From assembly GCA_037179515.1 (NCBI GenBank), contig JAXCGZ010013559.1, positions 15,001-79,000 on the forward strand: DNA of 64,000 nucleotides, given 5' to 3'. The stretch's first letter is position 1; each line of letters opens with the position of its first letter. Below are positions 1 to 20,190 of the stretch, in pieces. The notes under the pieces are model-generated. The model had not been told where the DNA came from. It made no database searches and was given only the letters and a program-made list of their open reading frames with translations. The DNA comes from Halocaridina rubra (lineage: Eukaryota > Arthropoda > Malacostraca > Decapoda > Atyidae). The position numbers were made by a program, and so were the translations under genes.

Positions 1-430
1 AGAGTATTAATGTCAAGTAATCAATGGCAGTTTGTATGAATTGGCATATTGATGTCTAAAATAATCAGTGGAATCTTTAAATTTCAAGGATTATAGATGT
101 CTAAAGTGACCAATGCGAGCTTTTAATTAAAGGGAATAAAGATGTCTAAAATAAACAATGGAAGTCATTTAGTAAATGGAATACTGTATTGAAGTCTAAA
201 GTAATTGATGGAAGCTTTTTATGACATGGAATATTGAGGTCTAAAGTAATCAATGGAAGTTTTTTATGATATGGAGTATTGATGTATAAGATAATCTGTG
301 GAAACTTTTAGGTAAAGGGCATATGGATGTCTAAAATAAGCAATGGATGCTTTTACTTAAATGGAATATAGATGTCTAGTATAATCAATGGAAGTTTTTT
401 ATTAATTGGAATATTGATGTCAAAACTTCG
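1..430. repeat. Decayed minisatellite, ~55-60 bp unit, copy 1 intron 5
   Basis: About seven imperfect copies of a unit built on gatgtctaaagtaatcaatg, then ggaagcttttta and an aatggaatatt stretch. The array may start left of the window. Confidence 0.75.
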
Positions 431-1296
431 AGAGTAGGAATGCAGTCCAAGAATAAATATTTTTTCAAATTTTTACTTGTAATGGTAAACATGATGCAGA
501 AAAATTTTTTTGAAAGCAACGTTAAGGTTTATTGTCCGTAGCATTGATGTATCATTCGGTATTAGTGCTGTTTATCGACGAATATGCATTAAACGTCTAC
601 CTGAATCATACACTTTAAGTATGTTTAGCATATATATGAATAAATTGAATGGTTGTTTAAAAATTGTTTAAAAAATGCATAGAAGAGTGTGGAGTTTAAT
701 GTTTGTTGCACTTCTTGTTTGAGTCAGTTATTGTATAGACTCCTTTAATTTATTATGTAGGAAGCTGGTAGTAAGTAATCATAGACAAGCTTATATAAGT
801 ATGTATAAGTACGTATTTATGAATTTGTTAATAATTTAGTAAAACATCAAAAATAATGTGATTCTGTTTTCTCTATTGTCACACGCTCATATGTATTGGT
901 AAACTATGCTATCATATTTTTTAACATTATTATAAGCAGATTAGTGTAGTATCCAGATGTTAACGTATTAATAAAAAAAAAAAAAATGTACATCAGATGT
1001 TCCTGTATGTCATCAGAATCCTATTTTCGAGTTTAAGCTTGCTGTCTAAGTTTAAAGAAACTAATATACTTAATGTTAAAAGAGAGTCTTTATAACTTAC
1101 TCTTGAAGCTTTTATATGGTAAAAGTAATGATATTAAAAAAAAATTGCTTATAAATTTACGTTGAAACTCAATGTGCGGATTGAAGATCGCAGTCTAATT
1201 AAGAAAGAATTAGTACAACTAAAATTTCCGGCTAAGTTCGAAGATATTAATACGTTTAAAAATTGCCAGCTAATTCAAAGTACTTATTATGTTTAA

Positions 1297-6817
<5,521 letters not shown>

Positions 6818-7660
6818 CCCTTTATCCTCTCTCCTAACTTAAAATTAAATATAAAGTAAATGGTGAATTCTGCTTGTGAATAGGGCTGGGTTTAGAAGAG
6901 CTGCTAAGATCTTGTCATTGAATTTGCATTTAGAGTTTATTTTTTTTCAAGGAGTTTGTATGAGTTGCAGGTTTTTTTGTGGGGGGGGGAATTGGACGTG
7001 ACCAAGAGAAAATAAACCCACTTTCACGGTTTTTCTACTCATATTTATTATCTTTTTATTTATGTTTGTCCTCCTCATGGTGCTCTTTCTAGTTATTATC
7101 CTTCCTAAATGAGATGCACAGCTGGAAAAGTGTGTGTGTATGTGTGTGTGTATGCATGTGTGACATATTAGTTAGTGAAGTAGAAGTACTGCTGTGGCTT
7201 TTAAGGTTACTGCTGTTGTAGCTATCAGCTGTCACTGCTGTTGCTATCATCTTTTATTGCTGCTGCTGTGTTTGGTCTCATACTATAACTCAGCTGTTAT
7301 TGCTGTCGTAATGAGGGGTTCTGCTGTGTCTCTCATCTGTTCCTGCTCTGATTGGTTGCTACTTATGTCACCATCAGCTGTTGCTGTGGTGTCTACCAGC
7401 TGTTATTGCAATAAGCTAGGTATTCATGCTGTGTGCCAGCTGCCGTACGCTGTTTTGCTTGTAACGGATGTATTCCAGAGTGTGAGAAATACTGGTGGCT
7501 TGAGTGCCGCCTGCAAATTAGTCTCACGTTGTTAGTTCCAGACCGTAGGAGCTCTTCAGAACCCATTGACAATTATTGTATTTGTTATACTCTGCTGTAC
7601 AGATATTATTTATATAAAACTTTCTTAGAAATTTACTCTCAAAAGTAATGATTGGGTAAA
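6818..7660. other. 3' UTR of long-tail SERCA and CTG-rich imperfect repeat
   Basis: AATAAA at 7011-7016. From about 7170 to 7420 the sequence is a loose run of gctgttgct/atcagctgt units, a decayed trinucleotide-like repeat that opens spurious reading frames. No gene seen. Confidence 0.5.
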
Positions 7661-7664
7661 CCTA

Positions 7665-7850
7665 CATGCAATGGAATTAGTTCCTACAGTCAGTGGAAAT
7701 AGTTCCTGCAGTTAGTGGGATTAGATCCCACAGTCCCTGGAATTAGTTCCTGCAGTCAGTGGAATTAGATCCTGCGTTCAGTGGAATTGCTTTTTATCTT
7801 ATAGTGCGTGGAATGAATTCCTGCAGTCATTGGAATTAGATCCTCCATAT
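7665..7850. repeat. Minisatellite, ~24-bp unit
   Basis: About seven copies of ggaattagttcctgcagtca, then gt, with variants (ttagatcccac, ttgctttttat). Confidence 0.8.
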
Positions 7851-7949
7851 GTATCAAGTTATTTATTTTGCTAAATGGTGATATTGATGCTAATTATGGT
7901 GTTCTTTGTAATTGATAGTTAGTGTTTTATCACTGAAAAAAAATAGAAA

Positions 7950-8265
7950 TTAAAATTATGTCATGGGAAAAACCACGCAGTTTTAAGGGTTTATAATATG
8001 CATGTTGTATAAATTTTTACATTTTATTTTGCTGGTAGTGTTTCAAAAAGTGTATGAGAAGTTTGTCATGGAAATAAACCATGCAGATTAAAGGGTTTTT
8101 ATGCATGTTGTATAAACTTTTATTATTGTTTTGCTGGTAGTGTTTCAAAAAATGTATAAGAAATTTGTTATTGTCACAGGCCAAAAAACCTCGGAGTTGA
8201 AAGGGCTTATATGCATGTTGTATAATTTTTTTTTATTTCGTTGGTAGTGTTTCAAAAAAAATGTG
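7950..8265. repeat. Three tandem copies of a ~110-bp unit
   Basis: Each unit contains gtcatggaaataaaccatgc, aagggttttatatgcatgtt, gtataaat, and ttgctggtagtgtttcaaaa. Divergent copies. Confidence 0.75.
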
Positions 8266-8929
8266 CCTTCTTGTTGGTTTTGTATTTTTGGAAATTGGCT
8301 TTTTGACTTTTCTATTTTGCCCTTCAGAGCATGGTGTGAAACCCTGGGAAGACATTTATCATTCATCTTTACATCTTGTAGATTTTTTTTTTACTCTTTT
8401 GTTCTGGCAAATACATACAGGTATGAATTAAGATGCGTGCGTCCCCAAAATGTACGCATACTTTAATGTACGTTCTGAAAACATTGGAGATATTTCAAGC
8501 GTGTACACGTTCTTCTCAGTGAATAAGTACACGTCTGTAATATGTACCTGGCTGAATATGTACACGCTTTGAATTATCATATTTTTTAACTCATAGATGA
8601 CAGGAGTCTGTACTCATCCGAATATACACAGTGTGCGCGCATTTCAAATTAATGTTCGGTATGTATATTTTTCTTGGAAATAAAGTTTACGTACTTTTTT
8701 ATAATAGGTGTTCCTGGAATCTACGAGGAATGTGGGTTAAAAAATAGGAAAATAACTTTTGATATTTGTAGAAATAAGGGTTAAATTACAGTTTTTTAAC
8801 AACATATCGATATGTGCAATGGATAATGTTTTTTCTGATATAAATAACAGTTTTGAACAATTGTTAGCTTTCCTTTTCTCAGTCTCAGTATTTATTATTA
8901 TTTGTGGCTGAAACGCACATGTATTTGAC

Positions 8930-9235
8930 CATTTTTACACACAGGTTTATTTACATACATTACACAGTATTCTTAAGTAGTGTAAAGGATTTACTGTGAG
9001 ATTGTTTGAATGTTTTAATTGTACATTTTGGTTATTATTCATTACCAATAATGCATTGAATGTATAGTTATTATACAATCATTTCTTCAGACAGGTTTAT
9101 TTACATACACGACACATTATTATTAATCTGTGTAAAGACTTACTGTGAGATGGTTTGAATGTTTTAATTATACATTTTAGGTATCATTGTTCATTACTGA
9201 TTATGCACCAAATGTATAGTTATACATATAGGTTG
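8930..9235. repeat. Tandem duplication, ~150-bp unit
   Basis: Two copies of acaggtttatttacatacat, then ttactgtgagat-gtttgaatg, ttttaattatacatttt and aatgtatagttat. Confidence 0.75.
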
Positions 9236-9584
9236 TTATTCATTTCCGACTATGGACTGTAGGACTAGGAATCAGTGTAAAATTGTTCCTGGAAGTTAGG
9301 GAATGGAACAGCCTTATGCATTTACTTTTTATACAAATATAAGACACTTATAATTTCTTTATAATTACTCTTTGAATATTTGTGCTGTTCATTGCTATCA
9401 AAATGGTTACATTATGAATGTGCAAGTGCAATATATTCTTTTTTTTTAGTAGGAATTTTAGGTGTAATAGCATCTTTTGTCATATTTTACATCATCCTTT
9501 GGTATTTAGTTCTCTGGTGCATTCTGTAAGTATTGAGACGAATACTACATGGTACTTTACAACCAGAGAAAAACATAAGATTAA

Positions 9585-9690
9585 CTCTTAATGAACATCT
9601 TATCTCTCTAATGAACATTTTCACTTTTATGAACAATTCATCTCTCTAATGAACAGTTTATCTCAATAATGATCAATTGATTTTTTTAAA
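9585..9690. repeat. Short minisatellite (atctctctaatgaaca)
   Basis: About five imperfect units of taatgaacattttatctctc. The following 9700-11640 is AT-rich with a pyrimidine-rich patch at 10890-11020; no gene or recognised repeat seen there. Confidence 0.6.
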
Positions 9691-11644
9691 GAACAATGAG
9701 TTTTGAATATTCAGAGATGTGAACCTCACTAGATAAAGCCCTTAAAATGTCCTCAAAATACATTATATGTGAAGCCTTGCAAGGAATGCATATTATGAAA
9801 TGCATTCGTAGAATGCATCTGGGGAATTTATAATAAGTAATCTGTATTCTTAAGTATTTTTGTGTACATTTGGAGACACATGTATATTTTCCATTATCCA
9901 TTGCATAGGCCATTTTGTTTTCTCACGGAAATTTATCAATTTCCCCTTGAATTGACGAGGGTACGTGCATGTAAGCATGACTTTTTTTGGTTTTTTGGAC
10001 AGACCACAACACATTTATTTGGAAAAAACGCATTTTTTCTTCTATATCCTTGATTTTTAATTCATTCATTCATTTATTTGAACCAACATGAACAGTAAAT
10101 ATCCTTTAAATTGCCTAAGCAAACCATCCTATTTATCCTTGACCGTCGTTGGCGGCATTCCTCGCTAAAGATTGTCCGAGAGGGGGATATTTGAGTAATT
10201 TATCTCTGCTAATTTTTACAGTAACGACTTGTTCAATTAAGAACTTATGAAGGAGAATCCTTTCTATTTAACTGCCACTGTCTGATGTAGATATTCAATT
10301 TATTCCTAATATTACTGTAATTATTTATTATTAAATGATTGTATAAATGACAGGACAGAACATTTTATTGTACATTATTGTCATAGTGTTTATTACTGTT
10401 ATTCCTGGGGAGAACTTATAATTTACCAAAGGCAGTGTAGCGAATTGTGGTCAGTGAAATATATAGATACAGTATATATATGTTTCCATAGTTCATATGC
10501 AGTGATATAATATACTCTACATATATATTATATATTTTAGTAGATTTAGATCATTATGTACTTTTACCTAATATCAGTATTGTGTAGAGATGATAAAAAA
10601 AAATATATTGCAAGGACAATTTATCCCTGAGTTGGAGCTTAACCCAAGCAAAACCTACGCCAAGCCCCCATATGCCTTTTTTAACTGTTGAAAACCCAAG
10701 ACAAAACTGGAAACTGCAGTACCGCTACAAATTACCATCACCATCCATGAAAAAAACTCCGTTTTTTTTTTTTTGAGTCCTGCCTACCAGCTCACCATCT
10801 GGGCCCTAAGAAGCACCAGTGTATCACATCACTATTGAAGAAGAAAACCCACAAAATCCACAATTATCCTCACTATCCCAGAAATCCTCTTAGACTCCCG
10901 TTCTTCCCTTCCTCTCCTGCCTGTCTCGTCTATTCTCTTCTCCCCTCTCCCATCTCGGGCTTCTTAATTTCTGTAGTTTTCCCTTTCGTAAAGACTGTTT
11001 TCGTACCTCTTTCCTTTATCCTTCCTCTTTTATTATTTATTTACCATCATGCATCGCCTTTGCAAGAGCCAATCTCACACCCTCAGAACGGATGTGAGTA
11101 TTATTCATTCAGTACTATTGTATCTTCTTTTTTTATATTTTTACATTTTTATTTCTAACCTATTAACCTTTACTCAGTCTAAACTTACCATTTAGACTTT
11201 TGTGTTTTTTCCTCATTTTTTTCCATGTCATTAAAAAACCATCTAGACCAGAATAGATTTTTATATTTTTTTTAATACCATTATAGTTTAACTAGAAATA
11301 TTTTTAGTCATTGTTTTGTCCAGGTGTGTGACAGTTTTTCATGCAGTGTAAGTGTAGTTGTTGTAGTTACTGTAGTTGTTGGTTTTACTTAAAAAAATTT
11401 ATAGCTGTTAAGGTATTTAGGAATATAACAGGAATTCCCAATTAAGTATATTTTGTTAGCGAAGTAGAAGTCTTAGTTCCAGAAGTCCACATTCCGAATT
11501 CTGTAGGAATCACAATATTTATGCCAATACTATATTAACCATGTCCAGAGAGTGTCTAAAGTCACATCTATTTGTTTTCGTAAATGTGGTTGTTAAATTT
11601 TTAATAATTCTTAAGTCGTTCATTTTTTTTAATGATGCCCTCTT

Positions 11645-13354
<1,710 letters not shown>

Positions 13355-13682
13355 CAGTTGTCCCTCAACTTACGCTGTTAATTGGTACCATCACTCCCCG
13401 TATCAGTCATAATTCACTTATAGTCAAAACCCTTATTTAAATATGTCTAAACTTTGAATAATCTATTCCTAACCTCCTGTATATTTTAAATTATGCCTAG
13501 ATTATGGTGGTTTTCTTAACCGTCACCTATGACAGTTTAAATTCATGCACAACTAGTTCAGTAGTGGTTGTAACGTAGCTTTTTAGGGAAAGATATTTAG
13601 AAATTTGTTGTTTTTTTATATTTTCCGACTGCGTATATTCAAAGCTGCACTACTTAAAACGGTGTAATATTAGGGACAACAG
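13355..13682. mobile_element. Probable MITE, 328 bp, TA target duplication
   Basis: Left end cagttgtccctcaacttacg; right end in reverse ctgttgtccctaatattaca; both ends are bounded by TA. There is no open frame inside. Consistent with a non-autonomous Tc1/mariner-type element; only the outer ~11 bp match well. Confidence 0.5.
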
Positions 13683-16165
13683 TATATATGTCTCTGTATT
13701 AACTGTCATTTACTCAACAACGTCAACGTTTTTATATATGCCAAATGATTCAAAGTAATGTGCGACTCCTTATTCTAGTGTGCTTAGCATATGTATGTTA
13801 TTTCATATCTATTTTCATGTGGATTTATGGAGTCATACTTAGTCACACTTGACTGGACTTTCCAAATGTAACGCAAAATCAAACTTTGAATTATTTGTTA
13901 TTGACATCTCACATGTAGCATGGATTCTTTAGCTCATTTAGAGCAAGAATTTTGACTAATTTATTCCAGTTTTCATTAGGATATCAGAGGTAAGATACAT
14001 ATAGACATTACTCATATATGTAGTTATTTATGTAATTATATATGTACTTTGTAATGGCATCTTGAGGATTGCATGTATATGTTTTGAATGTGATTTAATA
14101 ACATTGTTGCTTGGTGAATGGTTATATTTACCTGCATTAATTGCTTGGTTGGTTTTTCTGTATCTACGGCATAAGTTAATATCAGTGAATTAATATGCGT
14201 TTTAATAATCGTTCATTATGCATTTGATTGTTTAATTATTTACATAAAGAACATGAAAATACTTTTTTTTAGCACTTCAAAATACCACGTTTTGGTATAA
14301 GATTCTAAAATGCATATATTTATTCCCTGATGATAAAATGTGCATTGCATGACTTGATGGTAATGATAAATTTGTTATTGGTATAATGAGTCTTTAATAT
14401 GTGGTTTTATTATTGAATTAAGTTTTGAAAGAACCATTGTTGACAGTTGCTTACGTAATTTTTACATATTCTTTTTCAGGTTGATGTTTTTGTATTTTTA
14501 AACTATTTTGAATTTATATCTGTGATAAACTATGCTATGTAGGTTTTGCAAAATAACATGGATATTTTTTGTGATGCATTATTTAATATTTTCAGTGAGG
14601 GTTAAAGCAAATGGTTTCTACTCTTTAGAACATCCATAATCGATAGTTTGTGTTTTTGGAATCAATGGATATTTATATTATTTATGCACAGAAATGTTTA
14701 AAATGTGAACTGTATATATACAGAGAAGAGGAGGAGATGTTTCTAGACCAAACATATACAGCTATACATTAGCTATACATCATTTAATGTTTACACTTCT
14801 CAGCTTCAGTTTAATTTAGGATCAAATTTTCTCTAACAATGAATCTGGAGCAGTTTAAATATTATCATAGATCCCATGAACTAGATCCAGTGAACTAATC
14901 TCTGAGCCTAAAAGAATTTTAATATTACTTCACATATCTAACAAATTCCATGGTACAGATTCACAGTCAGTTCCATACTTGCATTAGTAGGCAATGTAAT
15001 GTTATTAATGTCTTATCACCTCCCCTGAAATGGGTACCTATTGCGAGAAAGCCAAATATTATATGCTTATAGTTAATTTTTCTCCTTTTAGCTACAATAA
15101 ACTAAGGCAAAAAATAAAAATAGAATTTAAAAATGAACTTACTTTCATAGTTGATATGTAGTTTATGTTACACAGAAGTGCAGGGACTGAGCTAAAAATT
15201 TAAGTGTTTGTAACTAAAAGAGGAATTTTTAAAGACTAGGAATAATTTAAGGATTGAGTCAGTCAGATTTAGGTCCATAATATGAAATGCAGGGGTCAAG
15301 AGTATCATGTAAAATAAAAGGCAGATTTTCACTACTGTAGAGAACAGCGTTTCATAAACAGAATATATACATCCTAAATACTGTATTGCTGTAAGGAATT
15401 TTACATGTCGGTTTCTTTTTGCATGGTAAAATAAGTCTCTGAGAAACTTTGTGTACGAATATCACGTAAGGTATGCAGTACTGAGGAAAGAACGCAACTC
15501 CAAAACTGAAAAAGTATTTGTTTGGCATATCCCTTATCCTTGTATGCAGCCTTCATTAAAAGTACAAGCGAGATCTCAAATAACATGTAATAAATCAAAG
15601 TACAGATGTCCTTAACCCTGTGATTAAAATCTTTTGCTTAACCTTCTCATCGATGATATGAATCTTCAACACCCATTTCCCAACTGTTTTGTTTGGTTGA
15701 GTCCCTTTAAAAAGTATGAAGACCAATATTATAGTCCTTTCCTTGCACCAATTTAAAGTACTCTTTCATTGTTTTTCTAAAGTATTAATTTGTATTAACG
15801 GTCAAGTACATCCCTGTATTTCCTGAGGTTGGATCTGCTTCCCTGTATGGTATATATTGAGCAGTATTGTTTGCATTCCAGAATTTTGTCATCATTATTC
15901 CATGCATTTTTAAATTTTGTCTGTGCTTTTATTATTATTGTCTTATGATGTAGATGTTGATCTTGTTGTGTCATGTACACATAATTGTGTTTTGAATACT
16001 ATTTTAATTGACCCTATTTCATTGTATTTTTATATAATTATGCACTTTGCATGTCTTTCCCACTGCCCTCTCCCACCCCCCTTGAAGTGCAGTAACATTA
16101 ATTTGGAACAGCGTTATTGCATTTTCTTTTTGCATTTGGAAGAAGAGTTCTACACTTAGTTTGGA
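13683..16165. other. Non-coding AT-rich stretch
   Basis: Nothing recognised on either strand. Confidence 0.5.
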
Positions 16166-16171
16166 GGTATG

Positions 16172-16290
16172 GGTTGAGGTAGCTCAGCGGTAGACTGCAC
16201 GAGCTGGGAGGCAACTAATGTGGGTTCGATCCTATTGCAGGCATTAGGAATGGTATCCAGCCATAATTCCCAACTCCTGGAAATTTGCTG
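16172..16290 (+). mobile_element. tRNA-derived SINE (family A)
   Basis: A box gtagctcagcggtagactgc and B box gggttcgatcctatt are tRNA-like; the body ggcattaggaatggtatcca follows. It lacks the downstream arm pairing of a functional tRNA. Confidence 0.65.
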
Positions 16291-16299
16291 TATCATCGC

Positions 16300-18240
16300 T
16301 TGTTACTTGGCTTTATATATCTCTAAAATCCTTCGTACAGAGTCTGGATACCTGGTTAAGATTCTTTTATATGAGAGGTTCATTTCCCTGTAATTGAGTC
16401 CGTTTGCTCAGGTTTGTGATACAGGAACGGAGCTCTTTTTCCCAATGCTAAAGGAATTGCTTAACATTGTGTTCACACAAGAAAAAGATTTTTTTGGGGC
16501 TAGAAACTCCAGTGCTCACTTATGTTTGCAAAATAATAATCACCACTTCTTTCTTCTCGTTCATTCCTACTGAAGAATTTGTACATTTTTATGCCCAATA
16601 ATCGGTCATACTCTTTTGTGAATACATTCTTGGTTCATGTAAATCTCCTTTGTTACCTCATAAGTAGTCCTTTGAAAAGTACTTCATACCTTGTAGTTTC
16701 CCTCCCAAGCATTTTTTTGCTCTCCCGTCCCTCCCTCTCACCGGTAAGGTGCTCAAGTTGCCTCGTATCTGTATCCTTTTACCTACTAATAAATCTCCTT
16801 TACTCCCTCAGTCTTGGAAGGCAGGAAATGAACACCTATCTGGCAATGATAGTCCTCTCTGGTTGCCAACAGTAAGTTAATTACAGGTAATCTGTAGCAT
16901 TACATCGACTACTTTTCTTCTGTGTCCTTAGTTCTGCAATATTGTGTATGGGATAGATTTAGTATTTCTTTAATGCCATAGAAAAACCTACTCGTTAGCA
17001 ATGAAGAGTTTTTAGCATTAATTTTATGCATATTGTTAAATAGCATTTGCTTGAGCTTTAGTGTGCTTCAAGTTACATACACACTGCCTAGGCCTAGCAT
17101 CTTGGGGTCCAGACAGTAGGTTTATGGTATTAACATTCTACTTTTAATTTCAGTCCATGTGGAATTATTAGTTATAGATGTATGTTATGCAGCGCAAATT
17201 TCTAAGGGTGTCATACTACTGCAGAAATCTTACAATTATAGATTGTTTTTACTAATAAAACTCCATCATTAACTAGCGATAATACAGTATGCAACATTTC
17301 CTTTCTCTATACGCTATATTGACAATTTGCAAATACAGGGAAAGCAGGAAACGATGTTAATATTTATGATTCATCTATTCGAAGGACATTATTTAAATAT
17401 ATTTAAATACACATTGCTACTGCAAGGACAATTTTTATAGGTAAATTATAAACGGTTTACATGTTAGTACCAGATACAGCTATTGGAAGATCTCATCTTG
17501 CAACTATTCACTGGATACTTATCACATATTCACTCTGTGTACAGAACTGACTTATTCATAGTTTGTAATTTGGAATTATTTTGGATAGGTTTTCCAAGAT
17601 TATGTAGATTTCAAATTTTCTTTAAAAGATATGAATCATTACCTTTTATCCAGTATTTATAAACTAGGAGTATATGCTGGAAAGCAATAATACTGTATAA
17701 ATTTTAATAGTTTATCTGGGTAGCATCCATACAACCATTTTCATCAAGTAAAGCAATAATTACACTACATAGATAACATATATCATAAGCTTTCAAAGGA
17801 TTTAGGTTGTGGTTTGTTAATATTGCAGGTATATTTATTTCAAATTATCTTGAATTATTCTGTGCATTGGATAGCTTTCTCCTATGTTAATTTGTACATA
17901 AGCATCTTACTTGAAGCATCTCAGCATTTACCTCAATCATCTTCAGCATGTTGATTGTAATACCCAACTCCTTTTCCATTCTACAGTGCCTGAGAATATC
18001 ACTAAGAAGTTTTAAAAGGATCCTGAAGAATTAAAAAAATGAACCATGGGCATCATGGGGCAAGCTTCTGCCAGCTGGCTAAACTACACTTCGTAGTTTT
18101 AAAAAATTTGTAGATTTTAGAAACTTTCTAATTTAATATCTTCTCATTACTTTTCTGGTAGTTCTAGAATAGTTACGCATAGGACTTCGTAATATAGTTG
18201 CTTAATTAGTATGTAGAGCATAACTTATTTATTTTTCAGT
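16300..18240. other. Non-coding AT-rich stretch before the alternative SERCA exon
   Basis: No gene or repeat recognised. Confidence 0.5.
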
Positions 18241-18288
18241 GCTCTCCTTTTGCTCTTTTACTAATATGTGTCCGCCAATTTGTTGCAG

Positions 18289-18955
18289 TGCCAGACAAGA
18301 TCGAAATGAAATGGTAAGAGAGAAAAAGTTGGAGGTGACTATCTTTTTCTCCAACTTTTGTAATGTTCTTAACAGCCTGTAGCCATAGCTGTACTAACCT
18401 ACCAGCTGTCAGTGCCAAACCTGTGATGAGCCCAAGCGCCACCCTACCATGGCCATTGCCCCTTGGGAATGACACTTGACACCCCTCCCGTTACAAGAGA
18501 GAGAAAGGTGGCTCTGAGAAAGCACGCTTCGTTAACTCTCAAGAGGCATTGGCTGTGGCTCACCGGAGGGGCAGCAGAAGCAGCAGTAGACGATGGTGGT
18601 GTGCAAGGTCCTTCACCTTCACCACCACCAGAGATCTCAGCCTCCCCCTGTAGCATTTCCCATTGTCCTTCTGTCTCGCTAGAGGAAGCCCCGAGACACC
18701 CTGCCGCCTGTACATACTTGACATTGCAACCCGTACGCACTCCAGTCCGTCGTGCCCCGGGGGGAGGATCCAACCAAATGGCCCATCACCATGCCAACAT
18801 TCTCCATCCAATGGATGACATGTAGAAAAGGATTTGTACATTTTATTGTGTTGTAATTTGATTTAGATGAACTAGAAGTATCCCCTTGTTGAAAAACTGT
18901 TAGCCTGTTGCTCTTGGGCAAAACATTATCGGAAAATAAAGAGAGAGAAAAAAAG
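18289..18955 (+). CDS. SERCA: SERCA copy 1 alternative terminal exon (9-residue tail VPDKIEMKW) plus 3' UTR
   Basis: Seen: a good acceptor (pyrimidine-rich tract from 18241, ctaat branch-like site at 18261, tttgttgcag ending 18288) followed by TG CCA GAC AAG ATC GAA ATG AAA TGG TAA (stop 18315-18317). Joined to the phase-1 donor at 6734/6735 this reads D993-VPDKIEMKW-stop, giving 1002 residues. Known (recalled, not checked): crayfish SERCA exists as 1020-aa (27-residue tail) and 1002-aa (9-residue tail) forms in heart and axial muscle, so both lengths match exactly. The GC-rich stretch to about 18820 and AATAAA at 18935-18940, with a GT-rich stretch downstream, fit the 3' UTR. The assignment to copy 1 rests on phase, length and position, not on a transcript. 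A donor-like gtaagag at 18314 overlaps the stop. Confidence 0.72.
18430..18825 (+). other. GC-rich open stretch inside the probable SERCA 3' UTR
   Basis: Markedly richer in G+C than anything around it, and open in several frames, including about 120 codons on + from 18463 (no ATG before 18469). The translation is low-complexity Pro/Ser/Ala with no family I recognise. Because it lies directly downstream of the alternative stop codon and upstream of AATAAA, I read it as conserved 3' UTR rather than a gene. A second acceptor-like site (ttcttaacag, ending 18375) lies inside it. Confidence 0.45.
18935..18940 (+). terminator. Poly(A) signal AATAAA of the short-tail SERCA mRNA
   Basis: Canonical hexamer about 620 nt after the alternative stop, followed by an A-rich stretch and then gtgtgtcacgtcctgtgtct, a GT-rich downstream element. 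A second AATAAA lies near 19129. Confidence 0.5.
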
Positions 18956-19598
18956 TGTGTCACGTCCTGTGTCTGTGCTCATGTTCGACTCACCCATCAA
19001 AGAGCAATGTACGACCATATATAAAAAGAAAAAAACGCATAAAAAAATCCACTTGTTTCAAGTGCAATGATGCGGTACTTGGCTAATGTACCTCATTTTG
19101 TACGAACCACTCATTTATTGTTGATAGAATAAAATACTCTATAAAAAGACCTCATTCTCTGGCTCTTATTTCCCCTTTTTGCTCTTCTTCTTTACATTTA
19201 CTTAAGTACTTTCCAACTGGACAGGGTATTCAAGGATTTCAGAATTCAGAATTTCTCCCCGTCACTAGTTTGCCTCCATTGAAAAAGAAAGATATTGTGC
19301 TGTTGTGATAATAACCATTGTTAATGCCATTTCATTATAATACAGAATCATAAAATTCTTCCCAATTTCATTAATAAATAACCTTTTTCTATATTAACAG
19401 AGTTTATTGAAGGTGTCACATATCTGGAGACACAGAGTGTGTCACTGGAGTGACTTTGTTTTCCCATTATGTGCTAAAGCATTTTGCTAATACAGTATTA
19501 CCTGTACTTATATTGCTATTTAATGCACACTAGAAGACTGAATCACATTTCAAGATTTTCAGGGCATAATGAATAATATTTGATATATTGTTATTGAA

Positions 19599-19749
<151 letters not shown>

Positions 19750-19872
19750 CCTTGCCTATCTGTCACCTGAAATTAAAGAACAGTCTTGAAGAAATGTATC
19801 ATAAATGAATAATGAGTCTAGTTGTCGTTACATATCTTTATACCAATGATATATTACACAATTATTAAAAGA

Positions 19873-20042
<170 letters not shown>

Positions 20043-20117
20043 TTTAAGAAATATCGAATTTGTAGTGTTTCAGATATTTTTTTTTTTTTCATTTTATTTA
20101 ACACTTGTAATTGTTAT

Positions 20118-20120
<3 letters not shown>

Positions 20121-20188
<68 letters not shown>
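20121..20188. repeat. (AT)n microsatellite
   Basis: Pure AT tract. 20190-21530 beyond it is AT-rich with no gene recognised. Confidence 0.97.

Positions 20189-20190
<2 letters not shown>

Noticed and set aside
7194..7535. 113-codon Val/Ser/Cys-rich frame
   Set aside because: Translation of a CTG/GCT-type imperfect repeat in the SERCA 3' region.
16172..16245. Functional tRNA gene
   Set aside because: A and B boxes are present, but the sequence runs into SINE body text without a matching acceptor arm; the same holds for other family A and B copies.
18289..18313. A 25-nt microexon ending at the donor-like gtaagag (18314) and spliced to 18376
   Set aside because: Frames would give tails such as PDKIEMKCL or a longer novel end, but the simple stop at 18315-18317 yields the expected 1002-aa length; kept only as a possibility.
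18463..18825. 120-codon frame as an independent protein gene
   Set aside because: No ATG at its start, no recognisable domain, and it lies between the alternative SERCA stop and a poly(A) signal; treated as 3' UTR.
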